From assembly GCA_002688155.1 (NCBI GenBank), contig NZCH01000052.1:1-15338 (forward strand): a stretch of 15,338 nucleotides of DNA, read 5' to 3'. A program made the translations under genes and the position numbers. Below are positions 6,764-14,150 of the stretch, piece by piece. The notes under the pieces were generated by a model. That model was given only the letters and a program-made list of their open reading frames with translations, did not search any database and was not told the DNA's origin. Position 1 is the first letter of the stretch. The number at the start of each line of letters is the position of its first letter. The DNA is from Phycisphaerae bacterium (lineage in GTDB: Bacteria > Planctomycetota > Phycisphaerae > Phycisphaerales > Phycisphaeraceae).

Positions 6764-9685
6764 TCACATTTTCTGCCGCTCGTTCTGCGGATCGTAAAAC
6801 GGCAAAGCCGTCACAGTCGCGGGTACGAGCGCGCCATCACTGATGCGTATCTGCACGTGCGAACCGGGCTTGGCCTGATCCGGCGCGATGTACGCCAGGC
6901 CCAGCGGGAAACCGAACGTCGAGCGATGCGCGACACTCGTCACCCGCCCGGTGATCTTGCCCTGCCGGATAATCAAGTGGTTTTCCTGTGGCAATGTGCC
7001 CCGGTAATGTTCGTCAATTCGAAAGCCGACCAGCCGGCGCGTCGCGTCATGTTTGCGCAGCACGTCGATGCTCCGCTGGCCGACAAAGAACGCCTTGTCT
7101 TTACCGATCGCCCAGGCGACACCGGCTTCGTCCGGGTAAGTCAGCGCGTCGGTATCCTGGCTGAGGATGATGTGGCCTTTTTCAAGTCGCAATAGGCGCT
7201 GCGCCTCAACACCGAACGGACCTATGCTGTACACGTGGCCCGCTTCGATCAGCGCCTTCCACACGCGCAGCCCAAACGACGCGGGCACGTGCACCTCAAA
7301 TCCCAACTCGCCGACGAACCCCACGCGCATCACCCGCGCCGGCGCGCCGGCCACGTCGCCTTCGCGCACGTGCATGTACGGTATCGCGTCCGCGGAAATG
7401 TCCACGTTCGTCACCTGCGTCACAACCTTTCGCGAATCCGGCCCGGCGATGTTCAGTGCAGCTAAGTGCCCGGTCGCATTTGCCAGTGTTATGTTCATCG
7501 ACCACAGAATCGCCCAGCGCTGCATCTCGCGGTAGAACGCCGCGACACCGCTGCTGGTTGCCGTCAGGTAGTACCGGTCCTCGCCCAACCGCGCGATCAT
7601 GCCATCGTCGATCACAATGCCCGACTCGTCGCACGCGACAACGTACCGAGTGCGGCCAACATCAAGCTTTCCGAATTTGCCCGTGTAAATCTGCTCGATG
7701 AACGTGCGGGCATCGGGCCCACTGACTTCCAGTTTGCCCAGCGTCGAGACGTCGATCATACCGACGCCCGACCGTACACGTTTGGCCTCGGCAATGATGC
7801 AGTCCTCGCGCGTCTTACCCGACTGCGCGTAATACTCGGGGCGATACCACGTGCCCGCGTGCATGAATCGTGCGTGATGCGCGTGATGCCATACGTGCAT
7901 CGGTGTGCGGCGCATCGGGTGAAACCGCCGGCCGGCAAGGTGGCTGATCAGCACCGGCTGGTGGAACGGGCGCGACGTGGTTGTGCCGGTTTCGTTGATG
8001 CCCGCGCCGTTTAGTTTCGCCAGCGCGCGCACCGCGTTCATATTTGACAGCTTGCCCTGACTCGGACCCATTCCAAATGTCGTGTACCGCTTGAGCAGTT
8101 CAATGTTGTCGTAACCCTCTTGATGCGCATTGGCGATGTCCACGAGCTGGACATCTTCGTCGAAGTCGATGAAGCACTTGTGCCTGTCATTTTCATAAAT
8201 GGGATACGGATGGCTGCGCGCCACGGCGCGTGACGGCGCGGCGGGAAGTGATCCGGTCGACAAGTTCAGGTGTTGCGCGGCAAGTTGGCCGGCGCGCGTT
8301 CCGTCCGTGATCTTATCGTCGATGTCATAAACACCATTGACGCGCCCCGCGGCAAATACTCCTTGCGGTAGCGTGCCGGACACGAGCTGTTCTGATTGAT
8401 CGTCGTATATGAAGCGCGCGCCAGCCTGATACAAGATCCCGCCGTTGGGCGCCCAGCCGACGCTCATCGCGACGCCGTCGCAGTCGATCAGCACGTTCGT
8501 GTCGGGTATTGGCCGATTATCGTCTGACAGTTTTCGCAGAACGACGCCCGCGACGCCAAAGCCCACGCGCGGCGGGTGCACCTCGTACACGCAGTGTCCA
8601 CGATGTACGGCGATGCCGGCGTCGATCGCGCGGTACGCCAGGTCGGTCGGCTCACCGCCGGATCGCAGGTCCGCGATGGCAGCCACGTCCACGCCCGCGG
8701 CGCGAAGGTCCGCCGCCGCCTGGTAACCATCGCTGTTCGCCGCAAGCACCACGCATCGTTCAAATGGCTTGACGCCGTACAAGTGCATCAGTCGCTGCGC
8801 CGCCGACGCGAGCATAACGCCTGGCAGGTCGTTGTTGTGAAATACGGATGGCTGCTCGAACGCGCCACCAGCGATGATGAGCGCACGGGCGCGCATTTTC
8901 GTCAGTTTGTCATTGTCGACCAGCGCGACCCACAGGTCGCCGTACGCGCCCGCCGCCATCGTGCCCTGCCGAATATCCAGGTTGTCCAGTTGCCCGGCCT
9001 GCGCGAGTAGCTCGCGCAGCCTGTCGCGCGCAATGGAATGTAACGGCGATTGATACCCAAGTGCCCCGCCAGGATGCGGTTGATCATCGCCCAGCACCAC
9101 GTGCGCGCCCGCCCGCGCTGCGGCGACGCCCGCCGACAGGCCCGATGCGCCCGCGCCAATCACCAGCACATCGCAATCGTCGTACCGTTTGGGAGTGTTG
9201 ACCGCCTCGATGTCAGGGTCGATGCGGCCGAGCCCCGCCACGCCGCGCATTGACCGTTCAAAGAATGGGAACAGCTTGCCCGGCTTGTGAAACGCCTTGT
9301 AATAAAACCCAACAGGCAGCATCTTCGCGAACAGTTGATTGACGCGCAGCCAGTCGTTGGCAACACCGCCTTTGGTGTTACATGCGACCACGTCCAGCTT
9401 CGCCGTGATGGGAAGGACGTCACCACGCAGGTTGTTCCGGCGATTCTTGACGTGCGGTGAATCCTCGACAAACACGTTCGCATCGTGCGCCGCCATCGAC
9501 ATGACACCGCGCGGGCGGTGGTACTTGAAGCTGCGGCCAAGCAATCGCACGCCGCTGCCCCACAGCGCGCTCGACAGCGTGTCGCCGGCGTAGCCTTTGT
9601 ACGAGCGGCCTTCGAACTTAAACGTGATCGGCAGCGTACGGTCGATCCATTCGCCGGGTTGTGCAGGGATGCGGTGCGGGGGCAT
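6764..9685 (-). CDS. mgdC: N-methylglutamate dehydrogenase / sarcosine oxidase alpha subunit
   Basis: This is a 973-aa subunit, the usual size for SoxA-type proteins. Residues 18-78 are the N-terminal ferredoxin-like fold, including LLGRSFKYHRPRGVM. Residues 171-208 hold the Rossmann motif VLVIGAGASGLSAG and a GGAL segment for a dinucleotide, followed by an FAD/NAD-dependent oxidoreductase domain. The region from about 590 to the end is a GcvT-like tetrahydrofolate-binding domain, with KRVRSGVGMIDVSTLGKLEV, GFVGELGFEVHVP and FGVEAQRLLRLEKGHIILSQDTD. In the family this domain traps the methylene group released by oxidation of the N-methyl amino acid as methylene-tetrahydrofolate. The start is 14 bp after the delta-subunit stop codon, so the two are co-transcribed. 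Neighbouring gmaS and mgsABC favour N-methylglutamate over sarcosine as substrate. Confidence 0.88.
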   Translation of the reverse strand: MPPHRIPAQPGEWIDRTLPITFKFEGRSYKGYAGDTLSSALWGSGVRLLGRSFKYHRPRGVMSMAAHDANVFVEDSPHVKNRRNNLRGDVLPITAKLDVVACNTKGGVANDWLRVNQLFAKMLPVGFYYKAFHKPGKLFPFFERSMRGVAGLGRIDPDIEAVNTPKRYDDCDVLVIGAGASGLSAGVAAARAGAHVVLGDDQPHPGGALGYQSPLHSIARDRLRELLAQAGQLDNLDIRQGTMAAGAYGDLWVALVDNDKLTKMRARALIIAGGAFEQPSVFHNNDLPGVMLASAAQRLMHLYGVKPFERCVVLAANSDGYQAAADLRAAGVDVAAIADLRSGGEPTDLAYRAIDAGIAVHRGHCVYEVHPPRVGFGVAGVVLRKLSDDNRPIPDTNVLIDCDGVAMSVGWAPNGGILYQAGARFIYDDQSEQLVSGTLPQGVFAAGRVNGVYDIDDKITDGTRAGQLAAQHLNLSTGSLPAAPSRAVARSHPYPIYENDRHKCFIDFDEDVQLVDIANAHQEGYDNIELLKRYTTFGMGPSQGKLSNMNAVRALAKLNGAGINETGTTTSRPFHQPVLISHLAGRRFHPMRRTPMHVWHHAHHARFMHAGTWYRPEYYAQSGKTREDCIIAEAKRVRSGVGMIDVSTLGKLEVSGPDARTFIEQIYTGKFGKLDVGRTRYVVACDESGIVIDDGMIARLGEDRYYLTATSSGVAAFYREMQRWAILWSMNITLANATGHLAALNIAGPDSRKVVTQVTNVDISADAIPYMHVREGDVAGAPARVMRVGFVGELGFEVHVPASFGLRVWKALIEAGHVYSIGPFGVEAQRLLRLEKGHIILSQDTDALTYPDEAGVAWAIGKDKAFFVGQRSIDVLRKHDATRRLVGFRIDEHYRGTLPQENHLIIRQGKITGRVTSVAHRSTFGFPLGLAYIAPDQAKPGSHVQIRISDGALVPATVTALPFYDPQNERQKM

Positions 9686-9699
9686 GTCGCAACCAATGC

Positions 9700-9960
9700 T
9701 CAGTCGTTGCCTTTGCTGTACAAGTATGTCCTTACAATCACGTCGTTTACCACATCACGCTCAGCGATAAACCAGACACCGCTGGCGGTGTGGTACCACC
9801 ATTCGCGTTTGACTTCGGGGTAACCGTTTCGGTGAAACACATAGTCGCCCCACTGTTCGTCGTTGACGGCGTCGGGGGCGGGCATATCGCGCACGGCGCC
9901 GCCATAGGTGAACTCCTGAATGGGCCTCGAGCCGTTAATGGGGCAGGTGAGAAGTTTCAT
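9700..9960 (-). CDS. mgdB: N-methylglutamate dehydrogenase / sarcosine oxidase delta subunit, lacking zinc-ligand cysteines
   Basis: This is an 86-aa SoxD-type subunit. It keeps the family frame: LLTCPINGSRPIQEFTYGG (3-21), DEQWGDYVFHRNG, EWWYHTASGVWFIAERD. In characterised sarcosine oxidase the delta subunit binds zinc through CxxC plus a later His and Cys. Here the second Cys of CxxC is Asn (CPIN) and the Cys after the His is missing (HTASG), so zinc binding is probably lost. From memory, other delta subunits of this sub-family share the change, so this looks like a sub-family trait and not decay. A 12-bp palindrome lies 4 bp upstream of the start codon, and an 84-bp gap separates it from mgdA. 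Confidence 0.82.
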   Translation of the reverse strand: MKLLTCPINGSRPIQEFTYGGAVRDMPAPDAVNDEQWGDYVFHRNGYPEVKREWWYHTASGVWFIAERDVVNDVIVRTYLYSKGND

Positions 9961-9964
9961 GTGG

Positions 9965-9976
9965 TCAGAATTCTGA
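9965..9976. promoter_or_regulatory. 12-bp perfect palindrome just before the mgdB start codon
   Basis: TCAGAATTCTGA is a perfect palindrome ending 4 bp upstream of the mgdB ATG on the minus strand, where a ribosome binding site would sit. It could be a protein-binding site or a device affecting delta-subunit translation. It may also be chance. Confidence 0.35.
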
Positions 9977-10001
9977 TACTTCGCAACGAAAATATTTGGG
10001 T

Positions 10002-10030
10002 CGCGGGGCGGGGGACTCCGGCCCCCCGCG
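10002..10030 (-). terminator. GC-rich hairpin between mgdA and mgdB (attenuator or processing stem)
   Basis: CGCGGGG (10002-10008) pairs perfectly with CCCCGCG (10024-10030), giving a 7-bp all-GC stem around a G/C-rich 15-nt loop, just after the mgdA stop codon. Read on the minus strand it is followed by ACCCAAATATTTTCG, a short T-containing stretch. It could be a partial terminator or an mRNA-stabilising end that changes the ratio of beta subunit to the other subunits. Confidence 0.4.
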
Positions 10031-10044
10031 CACGTGCCTGAAAT

Positions 10045-11289
10045 TCAATGCCCAACCGACGCGGCGCCTTTCTCCCCCACCAGTTCAAATCGCCCGAACC
10101 GCGCGAGCGTGAACAGACGAATCAGCTTGTGTTCTTCGTTGTGTGCAATTGTGTGAGCGAGTGTTTCACCGCACACAGGTGTGGCTTTGAACCCGTATGT
10201 GCCCCAACCGGCGTCGATGTAAAATCCGCGGATCGGCGTCGTGCCCATGATGGGTGAAAAGTCCGGCGTCATGTCGCACAGCCCCGCCCACTGACGCATA
10301 ATCTTCACGTTCGACAGGCACGGAAACAGGTCAACGAAGTAGCCGGCCATGCTCTCGGCGAAATCCAACGTCGAGCGCATCGAAATCAGTTCGTACGGAT
10401 CGAGCGACGCGCCGCCGACGACCTCACCGCGCGTCGACTGGCTCATGTACACGTGCAGGCTGCCCGACACCACAATCGCGTCCAGCCACGGCTTGAGTGG
10501 CTCGGTAACCAGCGCCTGCAGCGGGTGAATGACCAGTGGCGTGTGCAGGTCGATCATTTTCGTAATGTGCGTCGTCCAGCCTGCGACGGCGGACAGCACC
10601 TTGCGCGCCTTGACAAAACCCTTGTCCGTGTGAACGCCTGCCACCGCGTGATCGCGCACTTCGATACCGGTGACTTTGGTCTTCTGATGAATCTCGACGC
10701 CGTGCCGGTCCGCGCCGCGCGCATAGGTCCACGCCACCGCGTCGTGCCGTGCAATCGCGCCCGGCGGGTGATACAGCGCCCCGACAATGGGCGGCTGATG
10801 CCCGCCGCACTGCAAATCAATCTGCGGGATCTCCTTCTTGATGAAACCCGGACCGACCACTTCACTGTCGACGCCCACGTGCTTGTTCACCTCAGCGCGC
10901 CAGCGCATTGTGCGCATTGACGCATCCGAGTGTGCCAGCGTGTAGTGTCCGCGCTTCGTATAAAAAAGGTTGAAGTCCAGCTCGCGCGAAAGGTCGGCGT
11001 ACAGGTTCACGCTGCGCTGGTAAAACGCCACGCCCTGCTCTGTGAGGTAATTAGACCGGATGATCGCGGTGTTTCGACCCGTGCCGCCGCCGCCGATGTA
11101 CCCCTGATCAAGCACCGCGACGTCGGTAATGCCATGGTTCTTCGCGAGGTAATACGCCGTCGCCAACCCGTGCCCGCCGCCGCCGATGATCACCACGTCG
11201 TACTCATCGCGCAGCTTGTCCGGCGATCGGAACATCCGCGGTTCCGGATACTTCTTGCGCATCGCGAATCGAAGCAGTTGATAGGGCAT
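10045..11289 (-). CDS. mgdA: N-methylglutamate dehydrogenase / sarcosine oxidase beta subunit
   Basis: This 414-aa FAD-dependent oxidoreductase is of the SoxB type (DAO superfamily) and of normal length. The start at MPYQLLRFAM fits family N-termini. FAD is bound by VVIIGGGGHGLATAYYLAKNHG (32-53) and the following acidic residue of AVLDQGY. GGGGTGRNTAIIRSNY (67-81) is the usual second conserved block. ARHDAVAW (180-187) contains His182, which corresponds to the histidine that covalently carries FMN in sarcosine oxidase beta subunits. The C-terminal block GLCDMTPDFSPIMG and GFYIDAGWGTYGFKATPVCGE form the substrate and flavin pocket. This subunit performs the oxidation of the N-methyl amino acid. 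It is transcribed in the order gmaS-mgdA-mgdB-mgdC-mgdD, but a 303-bp gap separates it from gmaS. Confidence 0.88.
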   Translation of the reverse strand: MPYQLLRFAMRKKYPEPRMFRSPDKLRDEYDVVIIGGGGHGLATAYYLAKNHGITDVAVLDQGYIGGGGTGRNTAIIRSNYLTEQGVAFYQRSVNLYADLSRELDFNLFYTKRGHYTLAHSDASMRTMRWRAEVNKHVGVDSEVVGPGFIKKEIPQIDLQCGGHQPPIVGALYHPPGAIARHDAVAWTYARGADRHGVEIHQKTKVTGIEVRDHAVAGVHTDKGFVKARKVLSAVAGWTTHITKMIDLHTPLVIHPLQALVTEPLKPWLDAIVVSGSLHVYMSQSTRGEVVGGASLDPYELISMRSTLDFAESMAGYFVDLFPCLSNVKIMRQWAGLCDMTPDFSPIMGTTPIRGFYIDAGWGTYGFKATPVCGETLAHTIAHNEEHKLIRLFTLARFGRFELVGEKGAASVGH

Positions 11290-11592
11290 ATGAATTGTGG
11301 CACGTGTCGCATGCCTGCGAGGCGGGTTTCATCGCCCTCAGCGCGTCGCGGCAGCAATCAGAATCAAGTCGTCGGGAAAAATGAACGCCGGCAGAAAGGA
11401 TCAGTTGCCAGGCGGCGGCAGCGCACGCACCCTCCGCGGATAGCGCTTGGGTGAAGTCGGCGCCGCGCCCGTCAGGTCATCGTGATGGTGTGTGCTTATC
11501 ACCACAGACATTGTAGCTCACTTGCGACCGCCCGGGTGAATCTGCGCATACCCTGCGGATTCCCGCTTCGAGCGTATTGCAGGTGATGACAA
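11290..11592. other. 303-bp intercistronic region gmaS-mgdA
   Basis: No protein gene is recognised here. The stretch is long for an operon-internal gap. It contains a -10-like element on the minus strand (11510-11515), a small GCGG-ATTC-CCGC hairpin at 11555-11566 shortly after the gmaS stop codon, and a short TGGTG/CACCA inverted repeat around 11486-11504. These suggest that mgdABCD may have its own promoter in addition to read-through from gmaS. No known riboswitch was recognised. Confidence 0.45.
11510..11540 (-). promoter_or_regulatory. Possible internal promoter for mgdABCD
   Basis: On the minus strand TACAAT (11510-11515) is a good -10 match. TTCACC (11535-11540) is a weak -35 candidate with a long 19-bp spacer. 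It would give a leader of about 215 nt before the mgdA ATG. Confidence 0.3.
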
Positions 11593-12951
11593 TCAGAGGA
11601 ACGTCAGGTACCGCTGCACTTCCCACGACGTGATCTGCTGGTCGTAGGTCTCCCACTCCTTGGCCTTGAAATCGATGAACTCGTCGGCGATGGGGCCCAG
11701 CGCGCCTTTGATCACCTCGTCCTGGCGCAGTTCCTCGAGCGCCTCCCACAACGACTGCGGCAGAATGCCCACACCCGAGCGGCGGATTTCGTCCAGCGGT
11801 TTGTCGTACATGTTTCCCAGATTCGGCTCACCGGGGTCGATTTTGTTTTCGATGCCATCGAGCCCGGCCGCGATGTAGGCCGCCGCCGCAAGGTACGGGT
11901 TCGCCGCCGCCGAGACCGTGCGGTCCTCGAAATGGCCGGGCCCGGCGGTGCGGATCATCTGCGTGCGATTGTTGTCACCGTAGGTAATAAACGCGGGCGT
12001 CCACGTGAAGCCGGACCGGCTGGTGAACAAACCCTCACCCAGTTGCAGCCGCTTGTAACAGTTGACTGTTGGGCTGGTGACCGCGCACAGTGCGCGAGCG
12101 TGCCGCAGGATGCCGCCGACGAAGTGGTATGCCAGTTCCGAGCAGCCCAGCCCGCGCTTGTCGCGCTTCGACTCGAACAAACTCTTGCCCGTCCGCGTGC
12201 TCGCGAGATGGTAGTGCATGTGCAGTCCGCTTCCGGTCCGGTCTGAAAACGGCTTGGGCATGTGCGTCGCGATCGCACCGTACTTTTTGGCGATCTGTGA
12301 TGTGCACATCTTAAAGAACGTGATGCGGTCGGCCGTCGTGAGCGCGTCGGCGTAATCAAAATTAACCTCGAACTGCCCGTTGGCGTCCTCGTGATCGCAC
12401 TGGTACACGCCCCAGCCCAGTTTGTTCAGCGCACCGGTCAGTTCCTGCAGGTATGCCATCGCCGGCGCCATCCCGCGAAAGTCGTAGCACGGCTTGGCCA
12501 GTGAATCGACGCCGTCCGGGTTCCACGGCTGGATCGTCCCGTCATCATTGCGCGTGACCAGAAAATGCTCTGGCTCCATGCCGATGTTGAAGATGTAACC
12601 CTTCTTCTTTATGTCAGCGAGCACGCGATGCAGGTTGGTCCGCGGGCAAAAAGGAAATGATTCACCGTCGACGAACAGGTTCGCCGCGAACCGCGCGGTG
12701 TTGGGCAGCCAGGGCACGGGTGTGTAGGTGTCCAAATCAATGCGCCCGAGCATGTCATGGTCATGCGGCCCCTGGCCCAGCCCCCACAGCGCGGCGCCGG
12801 CGAACCCGGCGCCCTCGTCGATCGCGTCGTCGAAGCTGGCCACAGGAATCATCTTCACCTTCGCCGCGCCCGTCGCGTCAACGAATTGCACGAGAATAAA
12901 CTCAATGCCGTCAGACTTGAGCTTCCGCCTGATCTGTTCGCGCGTAGCCAT
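11593..12951 (-). CDS. gmaS: Gamma-glutamylmethylamide synthetase (type III glutamine-synthetase-like)
   Basis: This 452-aa protein has the glutamine synthetase fold, with a beta-grasp N-terminal domain (about 15-100) and a catalytic domain after it. Metal and substrate landmarks are GMEPEHFLV (Glu126, Glu128), NGQFEVNFDYADALTTADR (191-209, Glu195), GSGLHMHYH (His244), then YGDNNRTQMIR and GHFEDRTVSAAANPYLAAAAYIAAGLDGI. This is the GlnT/GmaS-type variant, which ligates methylamine to glutamate with ATP, giving gamma-glutamylmethylamide. Sequence alone cannot fully exclude ordinary glutamine synthesis, but the flanking mgs and mgd genes make GmaS the best call. The ATG at 12951 follows a strong Shine-Dalgarno sequence, and a TTGACA -35 element lies upstream. 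It is divergent from mgsA. Confidence 0.85.
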   Translation of the reverse strand: MATREQIRRKLKSDGIEFILVQFVDATGAAKVKMIPVASFDDAIDEGAGFAGAALWGLGQGPHDHDMLGRIDLDTYTPVPWLPNTARFAANLFVDGESFPFCPRTNLHRVLADIKKKGYIFNIGMEPEHFLVTRNDDGTIQPWNPDGVDSLAKPCYDFRGMAPAMAYLQELTGALNKLGWGVYQCDHEDANGQFEVNFDYADALTTADRITFFKMCTSQIAKKYGAIATHMPKPFSDRTGSGLHMHYHLASTRTGKSLFESKRDKRGLGCSELAYHFVGGILRHARALCAVTSPTVNCYKRLQLGEGLFTSRSGFTWTPAFITYGDNNRTQMIRTAGPGHFEDRTVSAAANPYLAAAAYIAAGLDGIENKIDPGEPNLGNMYDKPLDEIRRSGVGILPQSLWEALEELRQDEVIKGALGPIADEFIDFKAKEWETYDQQITSWEVQRYLTFL

Positions 12952-12955
12952 AATG

Positions 12956-12962
12956 CTTCCTT
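12956..12962 (-). promoter_or_regulatory. Strong Shine-Dalgarno sequence of gmaS
   Basis: AAGGAAG on the minus strand lies 4 nt from the ATG at 12951 (about 6 nt from its AAGGA core). It supports this start codon and efficient translation. Few other genes in the window have so clear a site. Confidence 0.65.
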
Positions 12963-12991
12963 CTCTATTGGGGTACGTGATAAGGTGCTGG

Positions 12992-13018
12992 TTTATGAGA
13001 TAGGCGGGGATTTGTCAA
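12992..13018 (-). promoter_or_regulatory. Promoter for gmaS in the divergent region
   Basis: A perfect TTGACA (-35) is at 13013-13018 on the minus strand. The -10 is less clear: CATAAA (12992-12997, 15-bp spacer) or TAAACC (12990-12995, 17-bp spacer). The resulting leader would be about 35 nt. The 233-bp region also faces mgsA, for which only a lone TATACT at 13102-13107 is visible. Confidence 0.45.
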
Positions 13019-13170
13019 AGCGATACGAGTGGCGTGCGGCACACAGTTTTTCGCATTCGCAGTGGACACCGTCAGATTACCCGGGGGAGGGTCGGCGCGG
13101 ATATACTTATCCGTTGAGGCGAGCCAAGCGGCAAGCCGCGTGGTGTGGAAGCACTAACGTGATTTAACCG

Positions 13171-13177
13171 TAAGGGA
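13171..13177 (+). promoter_or_regulatory. Shine-Dalgarno sequence that decides the mgsA start
   Basis: TAAGGGA lies 7 nt before the ATG at 13185 but only 1 nt before the ATG at 13179. Spacing therefore favours the second ATG, which also puts the catalytic cysteine directly after the initiator methionine. Confidence 0.6.
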
Positions 13178-13184
13178 CATGAAT

Positions 13185-14150
13185 ATGTGCGGCATTGCGG
13201 GCATTGTATACAAGGCAGAAGCGGGCGCGTGTGGGCGTGCGCTGCTGAACATGCTTTGTGGATGCCAGCATCGCGGGCCGGACTCGACCGGCTTGGCGGT
13301 GTATGGCGAAGCGACTGACGGGCTCGTCTTTCGCCTGTTCCTCGACGCCGACCTCTCGCACGACTCGGGCAACTGGCCGGCGCGGCTGCAGCGCGTTCAG
13401 GACGTGTTGTGCGACCACACCATCGATATCCGCGATACCTGGCACGACAACGAATTCGCGATGATCACCTGCGATCAGCAAAGCGGTATCCCGGGGGCGG
13501 CCGACATTCAAACGATCAGCTACGCGATCGAGGAAACGCCGGGTGTCGAAATATTTTCCGCCGGGTACAGCCTGCATGTCATCAAGGACGTCGGCACCGC
13601 TGATGACCTGGACCGCAAGTTTGATTGCGCCCCGTTCATCGGCACGCACGGCATCGGCCACGTGCGACTCGCGACCGAGAGCGACGTGAACCCCTCCACG
13701 TCACACCCGTTCTGGGCGTATGGCTTCAACGATGTGGCCATCGTCCACAACGGGCAGATAACCAACTACTTCAAACTAAAACGCCTGCTGCAACAGCGCG
13801 GCTATCGTTTCCGCACGGAAAACGACTCCGAACTGATCGCCGTCTACCTGGCAGATAAAATGACCCACGGTCAATCGATGGACGATGCGCTCGCCCAATC
13901 GCTTGACGAACTCGACGGCACGTTTTCGTTTCTCGTCGCGACACCCGAAGGTGTCGGTTACGCGAAGGACCGCATCGGCGCCAAACCGATGGTCGTATGC
14001 GAGACGGACGAGTTCGTCGCCGTCGCGTCGGAGGAAGTGTCCCTTCAACAAATACTGGGCCATCAGACGATCCCCTGTTTTGAACCCTATCCTGGAACGA
14101 CTCGCACATGGTCCAGATCGATGCAAGCGAGCTTGACGTCCGCGCGATAA
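13185..14150 (+). CDS. mgsA: N-methylglutamate synthase, glutamine-amidotransferase-like subunit
   Basis: This is a class II (Ntn-type) amidotransferase of 321 aa starting MCGIAGIVY. Removal of Met exposes the catalytic Cys, so the ATG at 13185 is chosen over the one six bases upstream. Conserved blocks are HRGPDSTG, GIGHVRLATESDVNPSTSHPF, DVAIVHNGQITNYFKLK, TENDSELIAVY and GTFSFLVATPEGVGYAKDRIGAKPM. It corresponds to the N-terminal domain of glutamate synthase, here a separate protein (GlxB/MgsA type). In the NMG pathway it hydrolyses gamma-glutamylmethylamide, and the methylamine passes to the FMN subunit. An insert of about 100 residues between HRGPDSTG and GIGHVRLA is typical of this split form. 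Its last 43 bases overlap the start of mgsB in another frame. Confidence 0.87.
   Translation: MCGIAGIVYKAEAGACGRALLNMLCGCQHRGPDSTGLAVYGEATDGLVFRLFLDADLSHDSGNWPARLQRVQDVLCDHTIDIRDTWHDNEFAMITCDQQSGIPGAADIQTISYAIEETPGVEIFSAGYSLHVIKDVGTADDLDRKFDCAPFIGTHGIGHVRLATESDVNPSTSHPFWAYGFNDVAIVHNGQITNYFKLKRLLQQRGYRFRTENDSELIAVYLADKMTHGQSMDDALAQSLDELDGTFSFLVATPEGVGYAKDRIGAKPMVVCETDEFVAVASEEVSLQQILGHQTIPCFEPYPGTTRTWSRSMQASLTSAR

Noticed and set aside
6764..11289. True sarcosine oxidase operon (soxBDAG)
   Set aside because: No glyA or other folate/serine gene is adjacent, while gmaS and mgsABC are, so N-methylglutamate is the more likely substrate.
13102..13107. TATACT as the mgsA promoter -10
   Set aside because: No -35 hexamer lies at acceptable spacing; the nearest TTGACA-like string (TGGACA, 13063-13068) is over 30 bp away.
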